A stretch of 64,000 nucleotides of DNA. Origin: a bacterium. GTDB lineage: Bacteria; CAIWAD01. Position 1 is the stretch's first letter. Each line of letters starts with the position of its first letter. Under the pieces are notes generated by a model. That model did not search any database. It had not been told where the DNA came from and was given only the letters and a program-made list of their open reading frames with translations. The stretch lies in assembly GCA_030685015.1 (NCBI GenBank), contig JAUXWS010000028.1, forward strand, positions 24,629 through 88,628. Reading direction: 5' to 3'. This document shows, in pieces, positions 34,841 to 43,729 of this stretch. The translations under genes and the position numbers were made by a program.

Positions 34841-35733
34841 GCCAGGGCCGGAGGACCACGCGGCCGCGCCGCGCCCGGGAGGTGCTGGCGCGCCTCGTCC
34901 TCTTCGCGCTCCTGGCCCTCCCCGTCCCGGCGCGGGCCGGGCTGCTAGCCGTCATCGACCGCTCCCACCCCACCAGCGCGGAACTCAATGCCGACCAGTT
35001 GAGCCTGCTGGCGCAGGCCGTGCGCGGCGAGGCCGCGCGCCACCTGGGCGCCCGGGAGGTCGCCGTGCTCTCCGAGGAGAACACCGTCACCATTTTGAAG
35101 GACATGGGCGTGGATCTGGCCCGCTGCGAGGGCGAGTGCGAAGTGGAGCTCGCCCGCACGCTGCAGGCCGACTGGCTGGTCACGAGCAAGGTCGTGCGCT
35201 TCGGAGCGCAGTGGACCCTGCAGCTGAACCTCTTCAAGACCGCCACGGGCCAGCTGGCGGGCTCCGAGCAGCTGACGGCGAAGGGGAAGGAGGATCTGGT
35301 CAACGGCGTCCCGCGCGCGGCCTGCCGGCTCCTGGCCGGCACCTGGGCGCCCGACTCCGCCTGCGCCTCCCTGGCCCAGCCGGCGGCGCCGGGGCAGCAA
35401 TCCGCCGGGACGCCCGCCCGGCCCGCCGTGGTCAGGACCGCCGACTCTGCACCATCAACCCCGTCGCCTGCCGCCGTGCAGCCGCCGAAAAACACCCCGG
35501 GCAGATCGACGCGCTGCCTGGGCACGACCCAGGCCGGCGCCCGCTGCAAGCGCACCACCGAGAGACCCAGCGGCTACTGCTGGCAGCACGAGGACCAGGC
35601 CGGGACCCGCCCGTGGACCGAACCGGCCCCGGACCTGCCGGACGCCGAGCGCTGCCGGGCGATGACACAGAGGGGAACGCGCTGCACACGGCGCGCCACC
35701 GCCAATGGCCTCTGCTGGCAACACAAGAAATGA
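34834..35733 (+). CDS. Shared N-domain fused to two DUF5763-type zinc motifs (paralogue 4)
   Basis: 299 residues. The signal peptide (LVLFALLALPVPARAG) is preceded by a basic n-region. N-domain: LLAVIDRS, VAVLSEENTVTILKDMG, CEGEC, ARTLQADWLVTSKVVRFG. After a Pro/Ala-rich linker there are two copies of a C-x-x-x-T-x-x-G-x-R-C ... G-x-C-W-Q-H motif (about 227-252 and 272-298), as in DUF5763, likely zinc-binding. DUF5763 is normally seen in cytoplasmic or viral proteins, so its place behind an export signal is odd. It starts inside the end of the DUF4143 gene. Confidence 0.77.
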   Translation: MLSQGRRTTRPRRAREVLARLVLFALLALPVPARAGLLAVIDRSHPTSAELNADQLSLLAQAVRGEAARHLGAREVAVLSEENTVTILKDMGVDLARCEGECEVELARTLQADWLVTSKVVRFGAQWTLQLNLFKTATGQLAGSEQLTAKGKEDLVNGVPRAACRLLAGTWAPDSACASLAQPAAPGQQSAGTPARPAVVRTADSAPSTPSPAAVQPPKNTPGRSTRCLGTTQAGARCKRTTERPSGYCWQHEDQAGTRPWTEPAPDLPDAERCRAMTQRGTRCTRRATANGLCWQHKK

Positions 35734-35755
35734 TCCAGGACCCGGAGCCGACGCC

Positions 35756-37609
35756 ATGCCCTTGCTGCGACTGCTGATCCTTCTTTGCCTGGTCGGGCCG
35801 GCCCCGGCCCAGCTTCTCGCCGTGCTGGACAAGTCCAAGCCGGAGGACGCCGGCCTCTCCCAGGCCAAGCTCAACATCCTGGCCCAGGCCGCCCGCGGCG
35901 AGGCGCGCCGCCGGATTCCGGAGCAGTTCCAGGTCATGAGCGAAGAGAACACGATCACCATCCTCAGGGACATGGGGGTCAATCTGGCGGCCTGCGAAGG
36001 CGAGTGCGAGGTGGAGATCGCCCGCAAGTTGCAGGCCGACTGGCTGATGAGCGTCCAGCTGGTGCGCTTCGGCAGCGCCTGGAACCTGCAACTCAATCTC
36101 TTCGAGACGGCGACGGGCGCCCTCAAGGGCAGCGAGCGGGCGCAAGTGGCCCAGGAGGACCGCCTGATCGCCGTGGCCGAAGAGAAGACCGGCCTCCTCG
36201 CCCTGCTGGTGGGGCGCCGGTCCGACCTGCCCGCCAGCGGCCGCATTGGTGGCGGCGGCGAGGAGTGGGAGCTGCCCGCCACGGTGGGTGTCCTGGTCAC
36301 CTTCGAATCCACCCCGCCCGGCGCCACCGTCACGCTGGACGGCAGCTACCTGGGCGAGACGCCCATCACCCGGGAACTGACCCCGGGTCCCCACAGCCTG
36401 AAGCTCAGCCTGTCCCGCTACGAGGACCTGGTCGAGCGGGTGACCGTGGACAAGAGAGCGGTGCTCGCCCGACCCTTGACTCCCCTGTTCGGCTGGCTGA
36501 CGGTGGAGAGCACACCCGCGGCGCAGCCGGTCTGGCTGGACGGTGTCCGGGCAGGGGACACGCCCCTTAGGGATCACGTGCTGGGCCATGGCCCCCACGT
36601 GGTGCAGGTGGGGGACAGCGTCCGGACCTACCCGGTGGGCGAGCGCTTCGCCTTGGCCAAGGGGGAACGCAAGACCCTGAGTTTCGACGTCCTGCAGCGA
36701 ACGGGCGGCCTGGTCGTGCGGCTGGTGGACGCCCAGGGCAATGCGCTGGAGCAGGCCGTGACGGTGGACGGCACGCCCCGCGGCAACAGCCCGCTGCAAC
36801 TGAAGCTGCCCATCGGGGAGCATGTGGTCGAGGCGGACGGGAAGCGGCATTCCGTTCGGGTGGTGGAGAAGGAGATCGAGTCGCTGGTCCTGACTGTGGA
36901 GCGCGCGGCCGCGTCGCCTGCGGGGGGCCAGGGCGTGGCCGGCCCCCTGCCCGGCATGACCTTCGTCACCCTGCCAGCTGGCAGCTTCCAGATGGGCAGC
37001 ACCACGGGAGATGAGGACGAGAAACCCGTGCACAAGGTGACGCTCTCCTCTTTCGCCCTGATGACGACGGAAGTGACGCAGGTCCAGTGGCGGGCGGTGA
37101 TGGGCGACAACCCCTCCTACTTCAAAGGCGACGACCTGCCCGTCGAATATGTGAGTTGGAATGACGTGCAGGACTTCCTCCGCAAGCTCAACCAAAGAGA
37201 TCCCGGCAAAGGCTACCGCCTGCCCACGGAGGCAGAGTGGGAGTATGCCTGCCGGGCGGGGTCGACCGCGAGGTGGTGCTTCGGAGACAATGAGTCGCAG
37301 CTGGGTGACTACGCATGGTACATCGCCAACGCCGATGGCCGCACCCATCCGGTGGGCCGGAAGCGGGCCAACGCCTGGGGCCTCTTCGACATGCACGGCA
37401 ACGTGTGGGAGTGGTGCCAGGACTGGTATGGGAACTACCCCTCAGGAGATTTGACGAATCCCGCAGGACCGACCAGCGGCGCCTACCGGGTGGTGCGTGG
37501 CGGCAGCTGGGGCCACGTCAGTTCGAACGCCCGTTGTGCCTACCGGGGCTACAACACGCCCACGGATCGCAGCTACTACATCGGCTTCCGCTGTGCCAGG
37601 ACTCCCTGA
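35756..37609 (+). CDS. Shared N-domain, PEGA repeats and C-terminal FGE domain (paralogue 5); candidate DGR target protein
   Basis: 617 residues from ATG 35756 (CGGAG upstream). Signal peptide LLRLLILLCLVGPAPAQ. N-domain: LLAVLDKS, VMSEENTITILRDMG, CEGEC, ARKLQADWLMS. Two to three PEGA-like repeats (FESTPPGATVTLDGSYLG; LTVESTPAAQPVWLDGV; VTVDGTPRGNSPLQLKL) span ~180-380. The FGE/C-type-lectin domain runs from ~400: MTFVTLPAGSFQMGS, TTEVTQVQWRAVMGD, VSWNDVQDFL, YRLPTEAEWEYACRAG, MHGNVWEWCQDW, RVVRGGSW, GFRCARTP. The final 45 codons form the partner of the candidate DGR variable region at 21026. This gene joins the paralogue family to the putative diversification system. Confidence 0.86.
   Translation: MPLLRLLILLCLVGPAPAQLLAVLDKSKPEDAGLSQAKLNILAQAARGEARRRIPEQFQVMSEENTITILRDMGVNLAACEGECEVEIARKLQADWLMSVQLVRFGSAWNLQLNLFETATGALKGSERAQVAQEDRLIAVAEEKTGLLALLVGRRSDLPASGRIGGGGEEWELPATVGVLVTFESTPPGATVTLDGSYLGETPITRELTPGPHSLKLSLSRYEDLVERVTVDKRAVLARPLTPLFGWLTVESTPAAQPVWLDGVRAGDTPLRDHVLGHGPHVVQVGDSVRTYPVGERFALAKGERKTLSFDVLQRTGGLVVRLVDAQGNALEQAVTVDGTPRGNSPLQLKLPIGEHVVEADGKRHSVRVVEKEIESLVLTVERAAASPAGGQGVAGPLPGMTFVTLPAGSFQMGSTTGDEDEKPVHKVTLSSFALMTTEVTQVQWRAVMGDNPSYFKGDDLPVEYVSWNDVQDFLRKLNQRDPGKGYRLPTEAEWEYACRAGSTARWCFGDNESQLGDYAWYIANADGRTHPVGRKRANAWGLFDMHGNVWEWCQDWYGNYPSGDLTNPAGPTSGAYRVVRGGSWGHVSSNARCAYRGYNTPTDRSYYIGFRCARTP
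37475..37609 (+). other. Candidate DGR variable region (VR-B)
   Basis: 135 nt ending at the stop, same length as 21026-21160. Variable codons here are GGC, CAC, GTC, AAC, GGC, TAC, AAC, ACG, ACG, GAT, AGC, TAC, TAC, opposite TAC, AGC, AAC, CGC, AGC, GGC, AGC, GCC, GCG, AAT, TAC, ACC, GAC in VR-A. Only positions that could be A in a common template differ; C/T-type silent changes, common elsewhere between the two genes, are absent. The closing 30 nt are identical. Confidence 0.75.
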
Positions 37610-37644
37610 GCCCTTGGGTTCTTGGGTCTTGGCCCTTGGCTTAT

Positions 37645-37665
37645 GGCCGCGCCACCGGCGCGGCC
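37645..37665 (+). other. GC-rich perfect hairpin downstream of VR-B
   Basis: GGCCGCGCC-ACC-GGCGCGGCC, a 9-bp stem with a 3-nt loop, 35 nt after the stop of the FGE gene. No T-run follows. Known DGRs have a short DNA hairpin just downstream of the variable region that aids target recognition; this one is in the right place, but a terminator or REP-like role is equally possible. Confidence 0.6.
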
Positions 37666-37854
37666 GCGCGAGTTGTCATGAGGAAGCTGCCGCCGAACGC
37701 CGGGAGAGGAGATGGGATCTGTGGCCCTGCACCCCGCCCGGTCGCTGGCGACACGTCACGCCAGTGGCAAGGCCGGTTGGCGCCGGGGGAGGGATGAGCC
37801 CGGCGGGAGGAGACACGAAAGGGACCGCCTGGCGACGATCCCCTTGATGTGAGA

Positions 37855-37927
37855 AGCCATCCGGGAGACTCGAACTCCCGACCTGCGCATTACGAATGCG
37901 CTGCTCTACCAACTGAGCTAGGATGGC
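37855..37927 (-). tRNA. tRNA-Thr (anticodon CGU)
   Basis: Reverse-strand cloverleaf: acceptor GCCATCC/GGATGGC, D-arm GCTC-AGTTGGTA-GAGC, anticodon arm GCGCA-TTCGTAA-TGCGC with anticodon CGT, variable AGGTC, T-arm GGGAG-TTCGAGT-CTCCC, discriminator T. All stems pair perfectly. CCA is not encoded. It reads ACG codons. Confidence 0.95.
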
Positions 37928-37979
37928 CTGCAAGGCGCACAGTATAGCGTCCGGTCACTGGGGAGTCAAGCTGGGCGGG

Positions 37980-38011
37980 CCGTAGGGACACGATGCATCG
38001 TGTCCCTACGG
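37980..38011. repeat. 32-bp perfect palindrome after secA
   Basis: CCGTAGGGACACGATG followed directly by its reverse complement. It begins 4 bp after the secA stop (in the secA direction) and could act as its terminator hairpin, though no T-run follows. Palindromes of the GTAGGGAC...GTCCCTAC type occur as dispersed repeats in many unrelated genomes. Confidence 0.75.
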
Positions 38012-38015
38012 GGCC

Positions 38016-41006
38016 TCATTCATCCTTGCCGTGGCATTGCTTGTACTTCTTCCCGCTGCCGCAGGGGCACGGGTCATTGCGCCCGATGCGTGGCCCCTCC
38101 CGCTTCACCGGCTCCTTCTTCACGCGGGCCGCCTCGCGCTCCTCGCGGGAGGTCGTTTTCGGCGCCATGGCGCCGCCGCTCTGCAGCAGTCCGGCCTCCT
38201 GGTGGTGGGCTTCGGCCCCCTCCACCCCGCGCCCGCGGAACTCGGTGTCCTCGGCCCGGATCTCCACGTTGGCCCGGGTGATGAGCTGCAGCGTGTCCTC
38301 GTAGGTGCCCAGGAGCATGTCGTTGAACATCTCCAGGCCCTGCTTCTTGTACTCCACCAGGGGGTTCTTCTGGGCGTAGGCCTGGAAGCCGATGCCCGCC
38401 TTCAGTTCGTCCATCTCGGCCAGATGCTGCTTCCAGCGGCGGTCGATGGCCGTGATCAGGGCGAAGCGCTCCAGGCGGGGCATCAACTCCTCGCCGATCA
38501 GCTCCCGCTTGCGCGCGTAGGTTTCCCGACCCATGCGGCACAGCGTCTCGCGCAGGCCGTCGAAGGTGGTCGAGGCCTGCTGCTCCTCCGTCACCTGCAA
38601 GTTGATGAGGAGGATGCGCAGCAGGTCCTGGCGCAGGGCCACCCAGCTCCAGTCGTCGGGCTGATGGACGGGCTGGCAGTGCTTGTCGAGGATGCTGTCC
38701 ACCACGTCGTCGATCATCTCCTCCATGACGAGGGACTGGTCCTCACCCAGCAGGGCGCTGGACCGGCGGGCGTAAACCGTGTTGCGCTGCACGTTCATCA
38801 CGTCGTCGTATTCGAGCAGGTGCTTGCGGATGGCGAAGTTCTGCTCCTCCACCCGTTTCTGCGCCTTGCTGATGGAGTTGGAGATCATCTTGTGGCTGAT
38901 CACCTCCCCCTCCTGGATGCCCAGGCGGTCCATCACGCCGGCGATGCGGTCGCTGCCGAAGAGGCGCATCAGGTCGTCTTCCAGGCTCAGGTAGAAGACG
39001 GAGTCGCCGGGGTCGCCCTGGCGGCCGGCACGCCCGCGCAGCTGGAGATCGATGCGCCGGCTTTCATGGCGCTCGGTGCCAAGGATGAAGAGGCCGCCCG
39101 TCTTGTGGCCCGCCTCGTCGGTGCGGACCACGCCCTCGCCCAGCTTGATGTCCGTGCCGCGACCGGCCATGTTGGTGGCGATGGTGACGGCGCCCGCCTG
39201 CCCGGCGTTGGCGATGATCTCCGCCTCGCGCCGGTGCTGCTTGGCGTTGAGCACGTTGTGGGGGACTTTCGCCTTGCGCAGCAGGTCGGAGAGGATCTCC
39301 GACACCTCCACGCTGATCGTCCCCACCAGGACGGGCCGGCCCTCCTGATGCAGGGAGGTGATGCGCGCGACGATGGCCTGGTACTTCTCCCGCTTGGTGC
39401 GGTAGATGAGGTCGTCCTGGTCGTCGCGGATGATGGGCCGGTTGGTGGGGATCTCCACCACGTCCAGCTTGTAGATGGCCCAGAACTCGTTGGCCTCGGT
39501 GGCGGCCGTGCCCGTCATGCCGGCCAGCTTCTCATACATGCGGAAGTAGTTCTGGAGGGTGATCGAGGCGACGGTCTGGGTCTCGCGCTCGATGTTGACG
39601 TCCTCCTTGGCCTCCAGCGCCTGGTGCAGGCCGTCCGAGAAACGGCGGCCGTGCATGATGCGGCCCGTGAACTCGTCCACGATCTGGACTTTGCCGTCCT
39701 GCACCACGTACTCCACGTCCTTCTCGTAGAGCGTGTAGGCGCGCAGCAGCTGGCTGATGTTGTGGATGCGCTCGCTGCGGTCGCCGAAGACGCGGTTCAA
39801 CTCATCCACGGCGCGCAGGCGCTCCTCCTCGCCCAGTCCGGGGTCTTCGTCGATCTTGACCAGCTCGGTGGAGAGGTCGGGGATGACGAACATCTCCTCG
39901 CCCTGGGAGGTGACCATGGCCAACTTGTGGCGGCCCTTCTCCTGCAGGTCGATGCTGTGGGCGCGCTCGTCGATGGAGAAGAGGAGCTCGTTGTCCAGCT
40001 CGTGCAGGCGCTTCTCGCGCATGTAATCGTTCTCCACCTGCGTGATCTTGCGCTTGACGCCCTCCTCCTTCACGATCTCGAGGAACTCGGGCAGCTTGGG
40101 TGCGCTGCGCTGGGCGAGCAGCAGGCGCAGCCCCGCCTCGTAGCGGTCCTCCTCCTTCTCGCTCTTCCACAGCCCGGTGGCCTCGCTGATCAGTCCGCGC
40201 GTCTGTCGCACCTGGTCGTCCACCAGGCGGCGCACCGGCTCCTTCAGCTCGACGAACTTGTGGGTGGATTTCTCCACCGGCCCGGCGATGATGAGCGGCG
40301 TGCGCGCCTCGTCGATGAGGACGGAGTCCACCTCGTCCACGATGGCGAAGTTGAAATCCCGCTGGACGCGGTCCTCCACGTGGAGGACCATGTTGTCGCG
40401 CAGGTAGTCGAAGCCCATCTCGTTGTTGGTGCCGTAGCAGATGTCGCACTGGTACATCTGCTTGCGCACCTCCGGGTGCTGGCCGTTGAGGATGACGCCC
40501 ACGCTCAGCCCCAGCCAGCGGTAGATCAGTCCCATCCACTCGCTGTCGCGCTGGGCCAGGTAGTCGTTCACCGTCACCAGATGCGCCCCGCGCCCGGTCA
40601 GGGCGTTGAGGTAGAGGGGCATGGTGGCGACCAGGGTCTTGCCCTCGCCCGTGGCCATCTCCGAGATGCCGCCCCGGTGCAGGCTGATGGCGCCGATCAA
40701 CTGCACGTCGTAGGGCACCATGTCCCAGGCGACTGTCTTGCCCGTCACCGTGTACTGGGTGCCCAGGCAGCGGCGGCAGGCCTCCTTGACCACGGCGTAG
40801 GTCTCATGCAGGAGGTCGTCCGTGCTCTCGCCCGCCTTGATGCGCTGGCGGAACTCGGCGGTCTTGCCCTTTACCTCCTCGTCGCTCAGCGCGGCCAGTC
40901 CGGCGAAGATCTCGTTGATGCGGTCCACATCCGTCTGGAACTTGGCCATGGTATGGGCGCGGCGATCGGTCTTGCCGCCAAAGATGTTCTTCAGGAATCC
41001 CAGCAT
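38016..41006 (-). CDS. secA: Preprotein translocase ATPase SecA
   Basis: 996 residues. N-terminal [13 protein letters not shown], Walker [15 protein letters not shown] near residue 100, DEAD-like box [33 protein letters not shown], the preprotein cross-linking part, [42 protein letters not shown], and a C-terminal zinc/SecB-binding tail [17 protein letters not shown]. SecA drives Sec-dependent export through SecYEG, which the many signal-peptide proteins here require. At 996 residues it is longer than E. coli SecA (901); the extra sequence lies mainly between the first nucleotide-binding domain and the preprotein domain. A small hairpin GGGTGGA-CTGA-TCCACCC (41043-41060) sits in its 5' leader. 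Confidence 0.97.
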   Translation of the reverse strand: MLGFLKNIFGGKTDRRAHTMAKFQTDVDRINEIFAGLAALSDEEVKGKTAEFRQRIKAGESTDDLLHETYAVVKEACRRCLGTQYTVTGKTVAWDMVPYDVQLIGAISLHRGGISEMATGEGKTLVATMPLYLNALTGRGAHLVTVNDYLAQRDSEWMGLIYRWLGLSVGVILNGQHPEVRKQMYQCDICYGTNNEMGFDYLRDNMVLHVEDRVQRDFNFAIVDEVDSVLIDEARTPLIIAGPVEKSTHKFVELKEPVRRLVDDQVRQTRGLISEATGLWKSEKEEDRYEAGLRLLLAQRSAPKLPEFLEIVKEEGVKRKITQVENDYMREKRLHELDNELLFSIDERAHSIDLQEKGRHKLAMVTSQGEEMFVIPDLSTELVKIDEDPGLGEEERLRAVDELNRVFGDRSERIHNISQLLRAYTLYEKDVEYVVQDGKVQIVDEFTGRIMHGRRFSDGLHQALEAKEDVNIERETQTVASITLQNYFRMYEKLAGMTGTAATEANEFWAIYKLDVVEIPTNRPIIRDDQDDLIYRTKREKYQAIVARITSLHQEGRPVLVGTISVEVSEILSDLLRKAKVPHNVLNAKQHRREAEIIANAGQAGAVTIATNMAGRGTDIKLGEGVVRTDEAGHKTGGLFILGTERHESRRIDLQLRGRAGRQGDPGDSVFYLSLEDDLMRLFGSDRIAGVMDRLGIQEGEVISHKMISNSISKAQKRVEEQNFAIRKHLLEYDDVMNVQRNTVYARRSSALLGEDQSLVMEEMIDDVVDSILDKHCQPVHQPDDWSWVALRQDLLRILLINLQVTEEQQASTTFDGLRETLCRMGRETYARKRELIGEELMPRLERFALITAIDRRWKQHLAEMDELKAGIGFQAYAQKNPLVEYKKQGLEMFNDMLLGTYEDTLQLITRANVEIRAEDTEFRGRGVEGAEAHHQEAGLLQSGGAMAPKTTSREEREAARVKKEPVKREGPRIGRNDPCPCGSGKKYKQCHGKDE

Positions 41007-41248
41007 GCAGCACTCTCATTATCTGGATCCGACCGGACGGCGGGGTGGACTGATCCACCCTGCCCTCATCTGGATCATGTCGCGCAGGCAACCGGCCAAA
41101 GTAGAGGAGGAGGCGGTCGATTCCAAGCCGCCGCGGTTCATCTCCATGATGGACGGGCCCCTTCCCGCCCGGAATGGCCTCATCGGCGGCCATTCTCCAC
41201 GTTGGGCGCCGGTTGAACTTGTTTTCACAACCTGGAGGCATCCATCAT

Positions 41249-42481
41249 ATGGGCACGCTTGTGCACGGGAGCATTTCCTCCCAACTGGCCATGGACCTGG
41301 AGGAGCGCCACGGCGCCCACAACTACCACCCCCTGCCCGTGGTCCTGGCCAAGGGCGAGGGCGTCTTTCTGTGGGATCCGGAGGGTCGGCGCTACTTCGA
41401 TTTCCTCTCCGCCTACAGCGCCGTCAACCAGGGGCACTGCCATCCCCGCATCGTGCAGGCCCTGATCGACCAGGCCCGCCTCCTGACGCTGACCAGCCGG
41501 GCCTTCTTCAACAACGTCCTGGGGGACTACGAACGCTTCGTCACGGACTATTTCGGCTACGGCATGGTCCTGCCCATGAACACAGGGGTGGAGGGGGACG
41601 AGACAGCCTGCAAGCTGGCCCGGAAATGGGGCTACATGAAGAAGGGGATCCCGGCGGACCAGGCGAGGATCATCGTCTGCGAGGGCAACTTCCACGGCCG
41701 CACCATGGCCATCATCAGCGCCAGCACGGATCCGGACTGCACCACCGGCTTCGGCCCCTTCATGCCGGGCTTCCTCAAGATCCCCTACAACGACCTGGCC
41801 GCCCTTGAGGCGGCGGCGGCGGATCCCACCGTCTGCGCCTTCCTGGTGGAGCCCATCCAGGGCGAGGCCGGCGTCTTTGTGCCCGACGAGGGCTACCTGA
41901 AGGGTGTGCGGGAGATCTGCACGAGCCACCAGGTGCTCTTCATCGCCGACGAGGTGCAAACCGGCATCGCCCGCACCGGGCGCCTACTCTGCTGCGACCA
42001 TGAAGGCGTGCGGCCCGACCTCCTCATCCTGGGGAAGGCTCTGTCCGGCGGCATCCTGCCCGTCTCCGCCGTGCTGGCGGACGCCGAGATCATGCTCTGC
42101 ATCCGGCCCGGCGAACACGGCTCCACCTTCGGCGGCAATCCCCTCGCCTGCAAGGTGGCCATGGCCGCCCTGGAGGTGGTGCGCGATGAGAAGCTGGCCG
42201 AGAACGCCGAGCGGCTGGGCCGCGTCTTCCGGCAGCGCCTGGCCGCCCTCGGCCACCCGATGGTGGGCACGGTGCGGGGCAAGGGTCTGCTCAACGCCGT
42301 GGTGGTGACGCCCCAGGGCGGCAAGACGGCCTGGGACATCTGCGTGGCCATGAAGGAGAGAGGCCTGCTGGCCAAGCCCACCCACCAACACATCATCCGC
42401 TTCGCCCCGCCCCTGGTCATCACGGAGGCGCAGATGGAGGAGGCCCTGGGCATCATCGCGGAGACCTTCAACCAGTTCTGA
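41249..42481 (+). CDS. rocD: Ornithine aminotransferase
   Basis: 410 residues; ATG 41249 with GGAGG about 10 nt upstream. Class III PLP aminotransferase: [89 protein letters not shown] lysine K263 in [19 protein letters not shown]. The AYSAVNQGH and NTGVEGDE variants are typical of ornithine-oxo-acid aminotransferase, which makes glutamate-5-semialdehyde from ornithine. It is divergent from secA and stands alone. Confidence 0.93.
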   Translation: MGTLVHGSISSQLAMDLEERHGAHNYHPLPVVLAKGEGVFLWDPEGRRYFDFLSAYSAVNQGHCHPRIVQALIDQARLLTLTSRAFFNNVLGDYERFVTDYFGYGMVLPMNTGVEGDETACKLARKWGYMKKGIPADQARIIVCEGNFHGRTMAIISASTDPDCTTGFGPFMPGFLKIPYNDLAALEAAAADPTVCAFLVEPIQGEAGVFVPDEGYLKGVREICTSHQVLFIADEVQTGIARTGRLLCCDHEGVRPDLLILGKALSGGILPVSAVLADAEIMLCIRPGEHGSTFGGNPLACKVAMAALEVVRDEKLAENAERLGRVFRQRLAALGHPMVGTVRGKGLLNAVVVTPQGGKTAWDICVAMKERGLLAKPTHQHIIRFAPPLVITEAQMEEALGIIAETFNQF

Positions 42482-42488
42482 TACCCCA

Positions 42489-42518
42489 GAGTTCGCTATC
42501 GCTATCGCTATCGAACTC
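42489..42518 (+). repeat. Inverted repeat enclosing tandem CGCTAT units
   Basis: GAGTTCG and CGAACTC flank three tandem copies of CGCTATC. It lies 8 bp after the rocD stop. There is no T-run, but the fold could act as a 3' mRNA end. Similar TTCG(CTATCG)n motifs occur as intergenic repeats in other bacteria. Confidence 0.6.
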
Positions 42519-42688
42519 ATGATGCCAAGCGGCTGGCCCTTCACCGTGCCATGTGCCAGGGTTGTCCAGCCCGCGTGACACATGCGTCCCATGGCGCACT
42601 TTTTCCTTGCCTCCCGTCAGGCTCTGTACTAAGCTCCCCCCACGCGTCCCACCTGCCGGACAGCATGTTCAAACGCCGGGAGTGACTC

Positions 42689-43729
42689 ATGCGCCTCAGC
42701 CTGCATCTGAGCGCCGTGACCGTGCTGGTCTCAGCCCTGGCCGGCCGCGCCGCTGTGTGGGAGGTGTCGGCCCACTGGCTGGACGACAATCGGCTGGTCC
42801 TCCAGGCGGGGGACGAGGGCCGCGTCACGGGCAGCCCCGACCATCCCCACGTCAATCTGGGCAACGTGGACTGGCAGGGCGGCACCTTGACCCTGGACGG
42901 GTGCCGCCTGGTCCCCGACGCCGGACGCACGCCCCCCGGCCTGCCCCTGGTGGTGCACGAGGGGCAGGTCCTCAACCTGATCGACAGCTGGATCGAGGGT
43001 GCCGAACAGGCCATCGTGCTGGCGGGGGGCGAGGCCAACCTCACCCAGGTGACGCTGGCCGCGACGGAGCAGAACATCCAGAGCACCCATCCCGCCTCGC
43101 GCCTGACGCTGCAGGATGTCAACATTTGCGTGGCGGAGACCGGCCTCGCCCTGGACAGCGTGGATACGGTGCTCATCCAGGGAACCTTGTTCCTCACCAA
43201 CATCACGGCCCTGCGCATCGGTCAAGGCAGCCTGGTCCAGTTGGAGGACTGCCTCTTCCAGGGCAACGAGTGGGACATCCGGGTGGGCGCCGCCGCCCAG
43301 CCGCCGCTTCTGCTGGACGACGTGGATCTGGTGGACTGCCGCCATGCCCACGTGGAGAACGTCAGTCCCCTGGCCATGGACCTGGGCAACGCCCACCTCT
43401 CCCACCCGGAAAAGCTCATCGGTTTGTGGCAGCGCAACGGAGTGGATCCGGGAGCGCCGGCGCATCCCTTGAAGGCGGCACTTCCTCCTCTGATTGACGA
43501 TGAAGATTTAGTGGATATTGTGTTACCAAATCGATCAAGTTGCGTTGGAACTCCTATTCCTTGTGTAATAAGCAAATATAGGATTTACGTTTCTTATCAG
43601 CCGTACAATGGATTTGTGAGCTTTTATGAATTTAACCCAGGGCATTCTGTTTCGCTAAGTGCAAATTACAGTGGAGGCGTTTTTTATAGAATTACGGCTA
43701 ATATTGGATCATGGGGAATAGAGAGATGA
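42689..43729 (+). CDS. Secreted beta-helix-like protein with AT-rich C-terminal domain
   Basis: 346 residues with a signal peptide (LSAVTVLVSALAGRAA). Residues ~50-255 contain short, regularly repeated beta units (LTLDGCRL, LNLIDSWIEGAEQAIVLAGG, LTLQDVNICVAETGLAL, VQLEDCLFQGNEWDIRV), as in right-handed parallel beta-helix proteins. From about residue 266 (43483) the base composition falls sharply to AT-rich and the sequence becomes a small beta domain (YRIYVSYQPYNGFVSFYEF). The stop overlaps the start of the sigma-54 activator gene (ATGA), so the two are coupled. Function unknown; surface or periplasmic location likely. Confidence 0.7.
   Translation: MRLSLHLSAVTVLVSALAGRAAVWEVSAHWLDDNRLVLQAGDEGRVTGSPDHPHVNLGNVDWQGGTLTLDGCRLVPDAGRTPPGLPLVVHEGQVLNLIDSWIEGAEQAIVLAGGEANLTQVTLAATEQNIQSTHPASRLTLQDVNICVAETGLALDSVDTVLIQGTLFLTNITALRIGQGSLVQLEDCLFQGNEWDIRVGAAAQPPLLLDDVDLVDCRHAHVENVSPLAMDLGNAHLSHPEKLIGLWQRNGVDPGAPAHPLKAALPPLIDDEDLVDIVLPNRSSCVGTPIPCVISKYRIYVSYQPYNGFVSFYEFNPGHSVSLSANYSGGVFYRITANIGSWGIER

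Noticed and set aside
37610..37854. A search for a template repeat (A-rich partner of the VRs) just downstream of VR-B
   Set aside because: No stretch resembling the VR consensus with AAC codons is present here or seen elsewhere in the window. Only a hairpin and GC-rich spacer were found.
38031..41216. Very long open frame antisense to secA (also similar antisense frames at 45806-48703 and 60268-63051)
   Set aside because: They mirror strongly biased GC codon use of the true genes on the other strand; their products are low-complexity and have no family features.
41007..41248. Possible riboswitch in the secA leader
   Set aside because: Only one 7-bp hairpin (41043-41060) is present with no known riboswitch core.
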